Below, piece by piece: positions 37,341 to 46,160 of a stretch of DNA of 64,000 nucleotides (position 1 is the first letter of the stretch; each line of letters opens with the position of its first letter). The translations under genes were made by a program, and so were the position numbers. Source of the stretch: Deltaproteobacteria bacterium (lineage in GTDB: Bacteria > Desulfobacterota > Desulfobacteria > Desulfobacterales > UBA2156); assembly GCA_019309485.1 (NCBI GenBank), contig JAFDGC010000005.1:84596-148595 (forward strand), given 5' to 3'. Under the pieces are notes generated by a model. That model had not been told where the DNA came from and made no database searches. It saw only the letters and a program-made list of their open reading frames with translations.

Positions 37341-38528
37341 ATGTCCGGGACCGTCGATTCTGCCGCCCCGTATCCGGCTTTGACTTGGGCTGAGATCGAC
37401 CTGAAGGCCCTGGCCCATAATTATCATGAATTGCGGCGGGTCACCGCTCCCGGAGCCGGTATGATGGCGGTGGTCAAAGCGGACGGTTATGGTCACGGTG
37501 CTGTTCCGGTGGCGCAGGTGGCCCTGGCGAGCGGTGCGACATTTCTGGGGGTGGCCCGGTTTGATGAAGCACTTCGTCTCCGGGAAGCCGGGATCACGGC
37601 CCCCATCCTTTTGTTCGGATATAGTCTTCCGGAGTACGTGGGCTACATGGCCGCAAACGATATCCGCGCCTCCGTCAATTCCCTGGCTTCGGCCCGGCGA
37701 CTTTCCGGGAAGGCCCTGTCCATCGGAAAAAGACTCAAGGTCCATGTCAAGATCGACACGGGCATGGGGCGCCTTGGCCTCCTTTCAATACCCATGCCCG
37801 GAAATCCGGCCCAAGACGAAGGCCCCCCGGACACGGTGCAGGAAGTGTTGACCGTCGCTTCCCTTCCGGGACTGGAGATGGAAGGGGTCTTCACCCATTT
37901 CGCCAATGCGGACGCCGCGGACAAAACCCATGCCCGGGAGCAATTCGCCCGATTTACCGGATTGTTGCGTGCCCTTGAAAAGGCCGGCCTTGAAATCCGC
38001 TTCCGACATGCGGCCAACAGCGCAGCCACCATTGAAATGCCCGAAACCCACCTGGACCTGGTCCGGCCGGGAATCTCCCAATACGGACTGTGGCCGTCGG
38101 ACCAGGTGGACAAGACGCGCATCGCCCTAAAACCCGTCATGACCCTTAAATCGCGGGTCGTCCAGGTCAAGTCCGTGGGTTCGGGGTTCGCCGTGAGTTA
38201 CGGCAGCACATATCGTACGTCCCGGCCCACCCGGATCGCCACCGTGCCCGTGGGATACGCCGATGGATTCCACCGGATGCTCTCCTCAAAGGGGCACATG
38301 CTGGTGAGAGGGTTTCGAGCCCCGATCATCGGTCGGGTGTGCATGGACTTGACTATGGTGGATGTGGGTGCCATTCCCGGGGTAGAACCCGAAGACGAGG
38401 TGGTCATTTTGGGCCGTCAGGGAGATGAAACGATTTCCGCCGATGAAATCGCCGCCCTGGCCGGGACCATCAATTATGAAGTCGTCACCTCGATTACGTC
38501 CCGGGTGCCGCGGGTGTACATCCCATAG
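37341..38528 (+). CDS. alr: Alanine racemase
   Basis: 395 residues from the ATG at 37341, one base after the preceding stop. PLP lysine in MMAVVKADGYGHGAVPVA; HVKIDTGMGRLG; FRHAANSAATIEMPETHLDLVRPGI; second-site tyrosine region VSYGSTYRTSRPTRIATVPVGYADG; GRVCMDLTMVDVG. It interconverts L- and D-alanine. Normal full length. This may be the cell's only alr or an extra copy belonging to the cluster. Confidence 0.96.
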   Translation: MSGTVDSAAPYPALTWAEIDLKALAHNYHELRRVTAPGAGMMAVVKADGYGHGAVPVAQVALASGATFLGVARFDEALRLREAGITAPILLFGYSLPEYVGYMAANDIRASVNSLASARRLSGKALSIGKRLKVHVKIDTGMGRLGLLSIPMPGNPAQDEGPPDTVQEVLTVASLPGLEMEGVFTHFANADAADKTHAREQFARFTGLLRALEKAGLEIRFRHAANSAATIEMPETHLDLVRPGISQYGLWPSDQVDKTRIALKPVMTLKSRVVQVKSVGSGFAVSYGSTYRTSRPTRIATVPVGYADGFHRMLSSKGHMLVRGFRAPIIGRVCMDLTMVDVGAIPGVEPEDEVVILGRQGDETISADEIAALAGTINYEVVTSITSRVPRVYIP

Positions 38529-38644
38529 CCGTGCCGGGTCTGCATGCACAGATATCCCCGCCGAAGAGTTCTGCGGGTAAGCCTACGGATCCCGTCTTTC
38601 AACAAGGCGTAAACGGGGACTGCGATCCCGGCGGAGGATGTCGA

Positions 38645-39904
38645 TTGGAATCCGGCAGTGCGGAAGTGATGAACACAGTCGACTGGAAAACAGGAACCTG
38701 GGAACGGAAAAAGGGCGCATCCCCCGCCGCCGAGATCATGATCGCCGGGGATTGGGCCCCCATCCGGGACTTCAGCGATCCGATCCTGGAGGACCCCGAA
38801 GCAGTTTACGGGGATCTGTTGCCGGTGTTGCGGGAAAGCCATCTGCGGATGGTGAATCTCGAGTCTCCCCTGGCGGACGGGGGGACCCCGATGGTCAAAA
38901 GCGGTGCGGTCCTGAAAGGGCGTCCCGAACATATGGCAGGGCTGACGGCGGTGCCTTTCGAACTCGTCACCCTGGGAAATAACCATGTTTTTGATTACGG
39001 TGTCGAAGCGTTCGTCAAGACCCGGGATCTTCTTGTTGAAAAGGGGATCCGTTTCACCGGCGCCGGACTCTCCCTGGCCGAAGCCCGGGCGCCGGCCGTC
39101 GTTACGGTCAACGGCGTCCGGATCGGTGTGCTCAGCTTCGGGGAGGGGGAAGACCTCACCGCGGCAACCCCGGACCTGCCCGGTGTTCTGGGCTGGGAAA
39201 TCGAATGGATTGTCGAGGAGGTGAAGCGGCTTCGGTCCGAAGTTCACGTTGTGATCGTGGTCTGCCATGGAGGCGTGGAATATATTCCATTCCCCCCCCC
39301 GTATCTGGTGGAGGCCCTTTGTCGCATCGCCGACGCCGGGGCGGATCTCATCATCGGGCATCACCCCCACGTGCCCCAGGGGATTCTGATCCGCAGGGCG
39401 GTTCCCATCTGTTTCAGTCTGGGAAACTTTGTTTTTTTCCAGCCCACGGAACTGATCTACCGGAAGACGGGATACCTGTTGAAGGCCGGCGTTTCAAAAG
39501 GCGGCCTGACGGGCATCCAGATGATTCCTTACGCCATCGGTTCCCGCAGGCTCATGCGGCTTGGAAAAACCGATCAGGAAAAGACCCTGAGAATCCTTGA
39601 AGCCATCTCGGATCCTCTTTCCCGGCCGGAAGGCGTGGCGGACGCCTGGCACGCCTTTCTCAAGCATTACGGGATCTCCGGATTTAAAAACGAGATGGCC
39701 GCGATCCTCGATGAGCTGGAGACGGCGCCCCCCAAAGGGGCCGCCATGTTCCGAAACCGGCTGACTGCCCTCCAGCATTCCCGCCATCTGATGGCATTGA
39801 TGACCCGGATCATGGAAGGGACCCTTGACGATGCCCCGACATGGGCCGAGGCGTGGGTCACCGATTTTTTTTCTCGAAAAGTCGCCGACGGACTTCCGGG
39901 GTAA
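38645..39904 (+). CDS. CapA/PgsA-like metallophosphatase-fold protein
   Basis: About 420 residues; TTG 38645 is chosen because GGAGGA lies six bases before it. GTG 38531 and ATG 38669 are alternatives. Motifs of the PGA_cap family: IMIAGDWAPIRDF, RMVNLESPLADGG, VTLGNNHVFDYGVEAF, GVLSFGEGED, VVCHGGVEYIPFP, and IIGHHPHVPQG. CapA proteins are calcineurin-like and are linked to poly-gamma-glutamate synthesis or transport. No signal peptide or membrane anchor is seen, unlike the capsule protein, so a cytoplasmic role such as amide or phosphate hydrolysis is possible. Confidence 0.85.
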   Translation: MESGSAEVMNTVDWKTGTWERKKGASPAAEIMIAGDWAPIRDFSDPILEDPEAVYGDLLPVLRESHLRMVNLESPLADGGTPMVKSGAVLKGRPEHMAGLTAVPFELVTLGNNHVFDYGVEAFVKTRDLLVEKGIRFTGAGLSLAEARAPAVVTVNGVRIGVLSFGEGEDLTAATPDLPGVLGWEIEWIVEEVKRLRSEVHVVIVVCHGGVEYIPFPPPYLVEALCRIADAGADLIIGHHPHVPQGILIRRAVPICFSLGNFVFFQPTELIYRKTGYLLKAGVSKGGLTGIQMIPYAIGSRRLMRLGKTDQEKTLRILEAISDPLSRPEGVADAWHAFLKHYGISGFKNEMAAILDELETAPPKGAAMFRNRLTALQHSRHLMALMTRIMEGTLDDAPTWAEAWVTDFFSRKVADGLPG

Positions 39905-39908
39905 ACGA

Positions 39909-40856
39909 ATGACCACCACGGGAAAGGACATTCCCTCGTTGTTATCAAAGGACGAGGTCGTTGTCTTGGTCACCGATTCGGGCCTCGGCGGGTTTTCCAT
40001 TTTTTCGCAGATCGCTGCCCGGGCGAAACATGATCCGATTTTTTCCAGGCTGTCCCTTATCTATTACAATGCCTGGCCGGGACCCAACCGGGGATACAAT
40101 TCTCTCAAAGACATGGATACGCGGGTCCGGGTCTTTGATCGGGCCCTGGAAGGAATGCTGCGCTTTACCCCCCATATGATCCTCATTGCTTGCAACACCC
40201 TCTCCGTACTTTATGAAAGGACCCGTTTCCGCCGCCGAAAGCCGATCCCGGTGGTGGATATCGTCGGTTTCGGCGTGGATATGGTCTATGAACGGCTCTT
40301 GCAGAATACCGATGCCCGGGCGCTGCTGCTGGGGACCGCCACCACCATCGAATCCGATCGGCACCGGTCGCGGCTGATTGAAAAAGGAATCCCTGCCAAT
40401 CGCATCGCGGTGCAGGCCTGCGATCAATTGGCCACCCGAATTGAAAAAGGCCCCGAGAGTGATGCGGTGGTGGAACTGGTGGATGCGTGCATGGATCGGG
40501 CGGCGGGAAAGCTCGGCTCCTTAAAAACCGACGTATTGGCGGCGCTTTTTTGCACCCACTTCGGATACAGCCGGGAGCTCATCCGGAAAAGCCTCCAATG
40601 CTGCCTCCCCGGAAAGGTGACCGTCTTGGATCCGAATCAGCGCATGGTCGATTCTTTGTTTGAGGCCACCGGCGGCCGCCGGCATCCGAAAACAGTGGTG
40701 GAGATGGCGGTTGTTTCGAAAATTGCGTGGGAAAAAGAGAAGCTCGATGCCGTCTCGAATAGGGTTGCGCCCGGGTCCCCTGAAGCCGCGGATGCCTTGA
40801 GACGTTACCAGTGGATACCGGACCTCTTCGACATCGACGATATGTTCAATGAATGA
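39909..40856 (+). CDS. Glutamate racemase-like (Asp/Glu racemase superfamily) protein
   Basis: 315 residues from the ATG at 39909. Features of MurI: LVTDSGLGGFSIFSQIAA at the N-terminus, first catalytic-type cysteine in ILIACNTLSVLYE, and the second in ALFCTHFGYSRELI. The C-terminal 60 residues extend past MurI (VVSKIAWEKEKLDAVSN). L-/D-glutamate conversion is the family function. Its place between CapA and the ATP-grasp ligase supports a role in D-amino-acid chemistry; a dedicated MurI for the cell wall may exist elsewhere. Confidence 0.82.
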   Translation: MTTTGKDIPSLLSKDEVVVLVTDSGLGGFSIFSQIAARAKHDPIFSRLSLIYYNAWPGPNRGYNSLKDMDTRVRVFDRALEGMLRFTPHMILIACNTLSVLYERTRFRRRKPIPVVDIVGFGVDMVYERLLQNTDARALLLGTATTIESDRHRSRLIEKGIPANRIAVQACDQLATRIEKGPESDAVVELVDACMDRAAGKLGSLKTDVLAALFCTHFGYSRELIRKSLQCCLPGKVTVLDPNQRMVDSLFEATGGRRHPKTVVEMAVVSKIAWEKEKLDAVSNRVAPGSPEAADALRRYQWIPDLFDIDDMFNE

Positions 40857-40869
40857 AGGACCCAATACC

Positions 40870-41859
40870 ATGACGAGGATCCTGATCATCACCGGACCCG
40901 GAGGGGACGCCCAGGGATGGGGAAACCTGGAGGTGACAAAGACGCTGTGTGCGGCGCTGAATACCAAGGGTAAATCCGCGGAAATTGCTTTTGTGGAAAC
41001 CATGGCGGACTTCATGGCGGCCATCGAAGACCGAAAATACGACATTGTCTGGAGCGCCCTTTATTACATCTCCGACCGGAAGGATGTCATCGGGCTCAAT
41101 GTGGACGAGGACGCCTGGCTGGCGGACATCTTCGACAAAAAAGAAATTCCGTATATCGGACCCAATTCCATGAGCATGAAACAGGTGATCAACAAGATCT
41201 GGACCCATCAAATCCTTCACGCCCATCAGGTGGCGGTGCCTGCCCATCATTCCGTGGAAATCGGTGAAGCGGTTCCGGACGTTGCCTTTCCGGCCTTTGT
41301 GAAACCCGGTTTTGAGTCCCGGTCGGTGGGGATCAGCGATGACAGCGTGGTTTACACTCCGGAAGCCCTCGAGGCCCGGGTGCGGCATATCCATCGCACG
41401 TATGAACAACCGGCGCTGATCGAAGATTACCTCCCGGGACCCGAGTACACCGTGCTGATGATCGGAAACGGCGATTATCAGGAATTTCTCCCCGGCGTGG
41501 TCGCCGTGGAAGGGGGCCGGTACGGAAAATATCCCGTTTTAAGAAGCGACATGCGCGGCGTGGGGATTACGAAGATCCGTATCCCCGAAACCCGGTCCGA
41601 CGAGGCGAAAGCGTTATGCAAGGCCGCCGTGGATGCATTGCACTGCCTCGATCATGTCCGGGTGGACATGCGGGTGGATACCCGAGACGGGCTGCGGATC
41701 ATCGAAGTCAACGGTATCCCGGGCCTGAAACCCGTCAAGAGCTGGAGTCCCCAGATCTATTCCCTGTACCATAGATCGCCCGAGGGTTCCATGGAAGAAT
41801 ACCGTCAGCTCGTTCACACCATTGTGGATTCGGCCCTTGGCCGGTATCCTTTAAGATGA
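40870..41859 (+). CDS. ATP-grasp ligase, D-Ala-D-Ala ligase-like
   Basis: 329 residues from the ATG at 40870 (AAGGA about nine bases before). ATP-grasp features: FPAFVKPGFESRSVGISDDS for the ATP-binding loop, PALIEDYLPGPEYTVLMIGNG, and the metal site IIEVNGIPGLKP. The order resembles Ddl, but the usual SLF-type and VNTxPGMT substrate motifs are altered (EVNGIPGLKP), so the amino acids joined may differ from D-alanine. Directly before it is the racemase-like gene; a truncated gene overlaps its end. Confidence 0.8.
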   Translation: MTRILIITGPGGDAQGWGNLEVTKTLCAALNTKGKSAEIAFVETMADFMAAIEDRKYDIVWSALYYISDRKDVIGLNVDEDAWLADIFDKKEIPYIGPNSMSMKQVINKIWTHQILHAHQVAVPAHHSVEIGEAVPDVAFPAFVKPGFESRSVGISDDSVVYTPEALEARVRHIHRTYEQPALIEDYLPGPEYTVLMIGNGDYQEFLPGVVAVEGGRYGKYPVLRSDMRGVGITKIRIPETRSDEAKALCKAAVDALHCLDHVRVDMRVDTRDGLRIIEVNGIPGLKPVKSWSPQIYSLYHRSPEGSMEEYRQLVHTIVDSALGRYPLR

Positions 41860-42071
41860 GTCGCTCTCGAATCTTCCCAAAACCCCCAACGGCGGCCGCA
41901 TCCCCGGACATCCCCTTCGATCCGGACTTGTTTGATTTTTTCACTGAACAAAACCGGGTTTCAGGGGCGGGCCCCGGGGAGGGATTCGCCTATGCCCTGG
42001 ATCTTTCGGTGCCCTGGATCACCTGTGCGATTCACAGCGGACACCGGGTGCGCGTGGCGAACCGGGTTTGA
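41856..42071 (+). pseudogene. Truncated N-formylglutamate amidohydrolase-like fragment
   Basis: 71 residues beginning with an ATGA overlap on the ligase stop. The end, LSVPWITCAIHSGHRVR, recalls the SxPHSG/AIHxGH region near the start of N-formylglutamate amidohydrolases, and then the frame stops. The rest of the domain is missing downstream, so I interpret it as a remnant. A short real protein is the alternative. The gap to 42138 shows nothing else. Confidence 0.4.
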
Positions 42072-42138
42072 CATCGGTGCGGACCTCAGATAGAAACGAT
42101 ATTGAAGATAAGAAAAAAAAGAGAAAGGAATTTCTACT

Positions 42139-42924
42139 GTGGAGTCCCAAGACCATCCCGCCGGGATCGCACCGGTTCGCATCGGCTTGAAAAGCCGTTT
42201 TCGATTCCAGTGCCATAAAGGCATCTCCTGTTTTACCCGTTGCTGCAGAGGAATCACCATCACCCTCACGCCATACGATATTATTTTGCTCAAAAACCGT
42301 CTCGGACTTTCTTCCGAAGAATTTTTATCCATTTACACGGAACCCAATCTCTTGGAAAAGACAGACCTCCCGGTGGTGATTCTCAAGCTCCTGGACGATG
42401 AGCAGCAGTCGTGTCCCTTTGTTCGGGAGGACGGATGCATTGTCTACCAGGATCGACCCACCACCTGCCGCTATTACCCCTTGGGGGTGGCGTCCCTGGT
42501 CCACCGGGAAGGGGCGGACGACGAGGGCTTTTTCTTTTTCGTCAACGAGCCCCACTGCCGCGGGTTCGAGGAAGAAGAGGAATGGACGGTGGAATCCTGG
42601 CGCAAAGACCAGGGGGTGGATCTTCACGACGCCGTCAATGCCCAATGGACCGATCTGGTGGTACGGAAACGCTCTTTTCCACCCAACATCCATCTGACCG
42701 AAAAAGCCAAATCCCTTTTTTTCATGGTCAGTTACAACATCGATGCGTTTCGGCGGTTCGTGTTCGAAAGCAGTTTCTTGAAGCGGTATCCGGTGGATGC
42801 AAAGACGTTGGAAAAGCTGCGCACCGATGACGTGGCGTTGCTGGAGTTCGGCATGCAGTGGTTGAAGGGGGTGTTGTTCAGACCCGACGCCGCAAAAACC
42901 GAAACACCCCCGGCGCAAGGATAG
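42139..42924 (+). CDS. YkgJ family cysteine-cluster protein
   Basis: 261 residues, GTG start at 42139 with GAAAGGA upstream. The cysteine-rich zinc or iron-sulfur binding site is FQCHKGISCFTRCCRG (C-x5-C-x3-CC), with two further cysteines in SCPFVREDGCIVYQDRPTTC and HCRGFEE. This is the CxxCxxxxCC family (YkgJ), of unknown biochemical function. A single-gene unit between the ligase cluster and the converging DapA-like gene. Confidence 0.88.
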   Translation: MESQDHPAGIAPVRIGLKSRFRFQCHKGISCFTRCCRGITITLTPYDIILLKNRLGLSSEEFLSIYTEPNLLEKTDLPVVILKLLDDEQQSCPFVREDGCIVYQDRPTTCRYYPLGVASLVHREGADDEGFFFFVNEPHCRGFEEEEEWTVESWRKDQGVDLHDAVNAQWTDLVVRKRSFPPNIHLTEKAKSLFFMVSYNIDAFRRFVFESSFLKRYPVDAKTLEKLRTDDVALLEFGMQWLKGVLFRPDAAKTETPPAQG

Positions 42925-42959
42925 ATCCGGAAGGACTGCTGGGCGCCGGGCCTTGAGGC

Positions 42960-43994
42960 TTAATATGACGTGTAGGCAAGCCCTTCCCAGGATGCCGGAT
43001 CGGCCAGTCGGCTCTCGATGTCCACCTGAAAAAACCGGGTGATGGGTTCAAAAAAGTCGGGGTTTTTCCCCTGAACGGTTCGGGCCGCGGAGAGGACTTT
43101 TTCCAGTCCGGCCGCTGTCATTTTTCCCAGCGGCGGCCGGCAGCCTCCCGAGGGCATGCCGAGGACTGCCATCAGGGTTTTGACGGCCAGGGGGTTCCGG
43201 GCCCGGCAAAGGGCTTCTCCGTAGGGTGTCGATTCCATGGTTTTTACGGTGACCAGCCCGAAGAGGGGCGCGAGGGCGTCGGCCAGAGACCGGGCCGCGT
43301 CCCACTTTTTTTCTTCTAAAAGGCGGACCATCCGAGAAACGGGCCCGGGCACCACGTTGGACGCGACGGAAATGACGCCGGCGGCTTGAATCCCGGGATC
43401 CGCCATCATCTCAAAAGTCAAAGGATCGTCTCCGGATAAAATGGTGAAGTTGTCGCCGCAGCACGTCCGGGTGCGTCGCATGTTGGCAAGATCCCCCGTG
43501 GCTTCTTTTACGGTACTCACGTTGGGATATTCCAGGTGCAGCAGGGCCAGGTCTTCGGGGAGCAGCTGGGCACCGGTGCGCCCTGGGATGACGTACGGAA
43601 TCACCTCAAGATCCGGAAACGCCGCGGCCACCGGGGCCACATATTCCCGTCGAATTTCAAGGGAACTGGGGCCATTGTAATACGGATCCACGAGCAGAAC
43701 GGCGTCCACGCCCACATGGGCGGCATGTTCCGTGGCGGCGAGGGTCTCTTTGGTATTGTTGCTCCCGGTTCCCGCGATACACGCGCATCGTCCTTTTCCG
43801 GCATTCGCCACCGTTTCGATGACCCGGTTGTGTTCTTCCCAGCTCAGCGTGGGGCTTTCCCCCGTCGTCCCGACGGCCAGGATTCCGGAGATGCCGTTTT
43901 GAATCTGGAAATCGGCCAGTCGGTTCAATCCGTCGTAATCGACGGCACCATCGGCAAAGGGCGTGATCAATGCCGTGAAGCATCCTTTCAACAT
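42960..43994 (-). CDS. Dihydrodipicolinate synthase family aldolase (DapA-like)
   Basis: 344 residues, some 50 longer than DapA. Class I aldolase motifs: LAVGTTGESPTLSWEEH, AVLLVDPYYNGPSS with the catalytic tyrosine, VIPYVIPGRTG, and the Schiff-base lysine STVKEATGDLANM. The first part looks like a true DapA; the extra C-terminal 50 residues (FFEPITRFFQVDIESRLADP) are unusual. It would condense pyruvate with an aldehyde, or cleave the reverse. Lysine synthesis is the default guess, but other family members act on sialic acid or sugar acids. Confidence 0.88.
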   Translation of the reverse strand: MLKGCFTALITPFADGAVDYDGLNRLADFQIQNGISGILAVGTTGESPTLSWEEHNRVIETVANAGKGRCACIAGTGSNNTKETLAATEHAAHVGVDAVLLVDPYYNGPSSLEIRREYVAPVAAAFPDLEVIPYVIPGRTGAQLLPEDLALLHLEYPNVSTVKEATGDLANMRRTRTCCGDNFTILSGDDPLTFEMMADPGIQAAGVISVASNVVPGPVSRMVRLLEEKKWDAARSLADALAPLFGLVTVKTMESTPYGEALCRARNPLAVKTLMAVLGMPSGGCRPPLGKMTAAGLEKVLSAARTVQGKNPDFFEPITRFFQVDIESRLADPASWEGLAYTSY

Positions 43995-44207
43995 GCCGGT
44001 CCCTTTCTTTTAAAAAGCACTTGATTTTAACGGCAAAAAGACCTGAAGAAAAAACCCGGTGAAGGGAAAAAGTAAAGAAATGGAGCCCTTGTGTCAAGAA
44101 AAAAGGGCTCCGGCCGTGCTTTTTCTTGACAAAAACCGCCGAAAAGCCCAAGATTTTGGAACAACGATTCCGGATCGCGAGAAGATCCAATGGAAAGGGG
44201 TCATCCA

Positions 44208-44846
44208 ATGACGAAACCAAAAGACGTGGAGGAATTTATCGCCCGGCAACGGGCGGCCATCGCTGCCAATCCCGAATGCGGCACGTCTCATTACAATTTG
44301 GCTATCGGGTTGCTGGGGCAAAAGAGATATGATGAGGCCGAAAAGGAGCTGCACGAAGCCGTATCCTGCAGTCCCAATCTGGCGGAAGCCTATGTCCAGT
44401 TGGGAGGCATCGCCCTGGCCCGGGGCGACCTGGACGGGTGTTTGAGATACAACCAGCAGGCGGTACATTCCAGGGCCGGTTTTGCGGAAGGATACGGCAA
44501 TATCGGGTTCGTGTATATGCAAAAAGGAGAAGTGGACAAGGCCATCGAAGCCCTGGAAAAAGCCACCCGCTGGAATCCGAATTTTCTCCAGGCCCTGACC
44601 ACCCTCGCCAATGCCTACCTCATCAAAGGGATGGTGGAGGAAGCCATCGAAACCAACCACAAGGCTTTGGCCGTGGAACCTGACTTCGCCGTGGCGCACA
44701 ACAATCTGGCCATCGCCTATCTGGAAAAGGGTGACCCGGGTTCGGCGGCGGCCCATTGCGAAAAGGCCATCGCGTTGGGATACGAAGTGGCGCCGGAAAT
44801 CCTCAAAGAGCTTCAACCCCACCTTGCGCAGCCGTCGTCCCCGTAG
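44208..44846 (+). CDS. TPR-repeat protein upstream of the dsr locus
   Basis: 212 residues from the ATG at 44208, seven bases after AAAGGGG. About five tetratricopeptide repeats fill the chain, for example SHYNLAIGLLGQKRYDEAEKEL, NIGFVYMQKGEVDKAIEALEKAT and AVAHNNLAIAYLEKGDPGSA. No signal peptide, so probably a cytoplasmic scaffold. It is 58 bases before the unknown kinase-like gene and in line with dsrA, so perhaps related to sulfite reductase assembly or regulation. Confidence 0.88.
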   Translation: MTKPKDVEEFIARQRAAIAANPECGTSHYNLAIGLLGQKRYDEAEKELHEAVSCSPNLAEAYVQLGGIALARGDLDGCLRYNQQAVHSRAGFAEGYGNIGFVYMQKGEVDKAIEALEKATRWNPNFLQALTTLANAYLIKGMVEEAIETNHKALAVEPDFAVAHNNLAIAYLEKGDPGSAAAHCEKAIALGYEVAPEILKELQPHLAQPSSP

Positions 44847-44904
44847 TTTCAGAAATCACCGTTCATGAAACGCCCCGATCCACGCAGGAGGACCCGCGAA
44901 CGCC

Positions 44905-46125
44905 GTGGAGTTTGAGTACGGCCTCTATCGGGAAGACGCCCTCATTGACAAGGGATCTTCCGTTTGGGAGGAAAGACTCCCCTTAACGCGCCGTTTTCCG
45001 GCGCTTGCCGATGCGGCTGCGCCGGTGACCTTCGGGATGTATTTCGAAGCGGCCCGGACATTTTTAGAAAAAGAGGAGATTTCCCGGTGCATGGCGGCCG
45101 TTTCCCAAAAAGCCGGTTCGGTGAAGGGTCCCCTCCACATCCGCAACGTTCGGATCTGTTTGAAAAAACATGGAGAATTCTACCATCCGGCAAAGGTTTC
45201 CCTCATCGGGAACCGATGGGTGGAACCCTTTGTTTTGAATGTGGCGGTTTCGGATTTCGGGAAAAGGATCCTGAAAAGGGAAACCCGCAGCCTAAAGCGG
45301 TTGCAGGGTCTTTTTCCCCGTCCATTTGTCCCACGGGTCCATGCTTCCGGAACGGTTTCCACGAAGGCAGGAGAATATGGCATGCTTTTGGGGGACTGGT
45401 TCGAAGGGTATCATGAATTTCACCTGTACCGGGACGATCAAACCCATCGGGAAGGGGTATGCGTCTGGGACGACACACGCGGTGCGCACCTGCTGAGCAA
45501 GAAGTGGGAACCGACCCTTTATCAAAACATCGCGTATATTCTCACCTTTTATTACAACCCCGTCACGTTTGAAGAAGTGCACCCCTGGCATCATGCCGCG
45601 GGAGATTTTGTTTTGAAGGTCGACACCAAAAGGCTCCAGGTGCGGCTGGTTACCGTGCGGGATTACCGGCCCATGTTTCATCCCCTTTCAGACCAGGAGG
45701 AAAAGAAGGCCACCTCCCAGGCTGTTCTGGATGCACTCCTCCTTTTTTTTCTGAATCTGTCCTGCCGCATTCGCCTGGACCGGGAGTCCGGCACCGGAGA
45801 ATGGGTATGGGCCGACGGAGAATGTGTAGGTCCTGCGCTTGTCGGGTTTTTCCTTGCCCTCGGGGAAAAGGCGCCCCTATCCTTCCTTCCGGCGCCCCTG
45901 GTCGACTGCTTCGCGGCCTATATGGGGGCAATGAGCCGCAAAGATGTTTTCGAACTGTTGACCGCCCTTGTGATCCATCGGTGCCGCATCAAGGACGAGG
46001 CGGCGTTTGTGTTGAAACACCTCCCTGCCCATGCGGACGAACTCGTATCGGCGTTCACCTCCCTGATGCGAACCGGCGAAAAAAACGGAAATACGCGGGT
46101 GCCACGCCGGCCCGTTTTATCCTGA
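44905..46125 (+). CDS. Unknown protein with kinase-like-fold pattern, before dsrA
   Basis: 406 residues, GTG start at 44905 with AGGAGG upstream. I do not recognise the family by name. The middle region has the order of an APH/ABC1-type kinase fold: a beta-3 lysine/glutamate candidate (ILKRETRSLKRL), a hinge (YGMLLGDWFEGYHEF), a catalytic-loop-like HPWHHAAGDFVLK and a following VRLVTVRDYRP in the place of the DFG motif. The usual HxD is not kept, so it may be inactive or bind something else. It shares orientation with the TPR gene and dsrA; I infer a link to the dsr system from context only. Confidence 0.6.
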   Translation: MEFEYGLYREDALIDKGSSVWEERLPLTRRFPALADAAAPVTFGMYFEAARTFLEKEEISRCMAAVSQKAGSVKGPLHIRNVRICLKKHGEFYHPAKVSLIGNRWVEPFVLNVAVSDFGKRILKRETRSLKRLQGLFPRPFVPRVHASGTVSTKAGEYGMLLGDWFEGYHEFHLYRDDQTHREGVCVWDDTRGAHLLSKKWEPTLYQNIAYILTFYYNPVTFEEVHPWHHAAGDFVLKVDTKRLQVRLVTVRDYRPMFHPLSDQEEKKATSQAVLDALLLFFLNLSCRIRLDRESGTGEWVWADGECVGPALVGFFLALGEKAPLSFLPAPLVDCFAAYMGAMSRKDVFELLTALVIHRCRIKDEAAFVLKHLPAHADELVSAFTSLMRTGEKNGNTRVPRRPVLS

Positions 46126-46160
46126 TACCTGCCTTTGACCGCTTGACGCGGCATTTTTTG

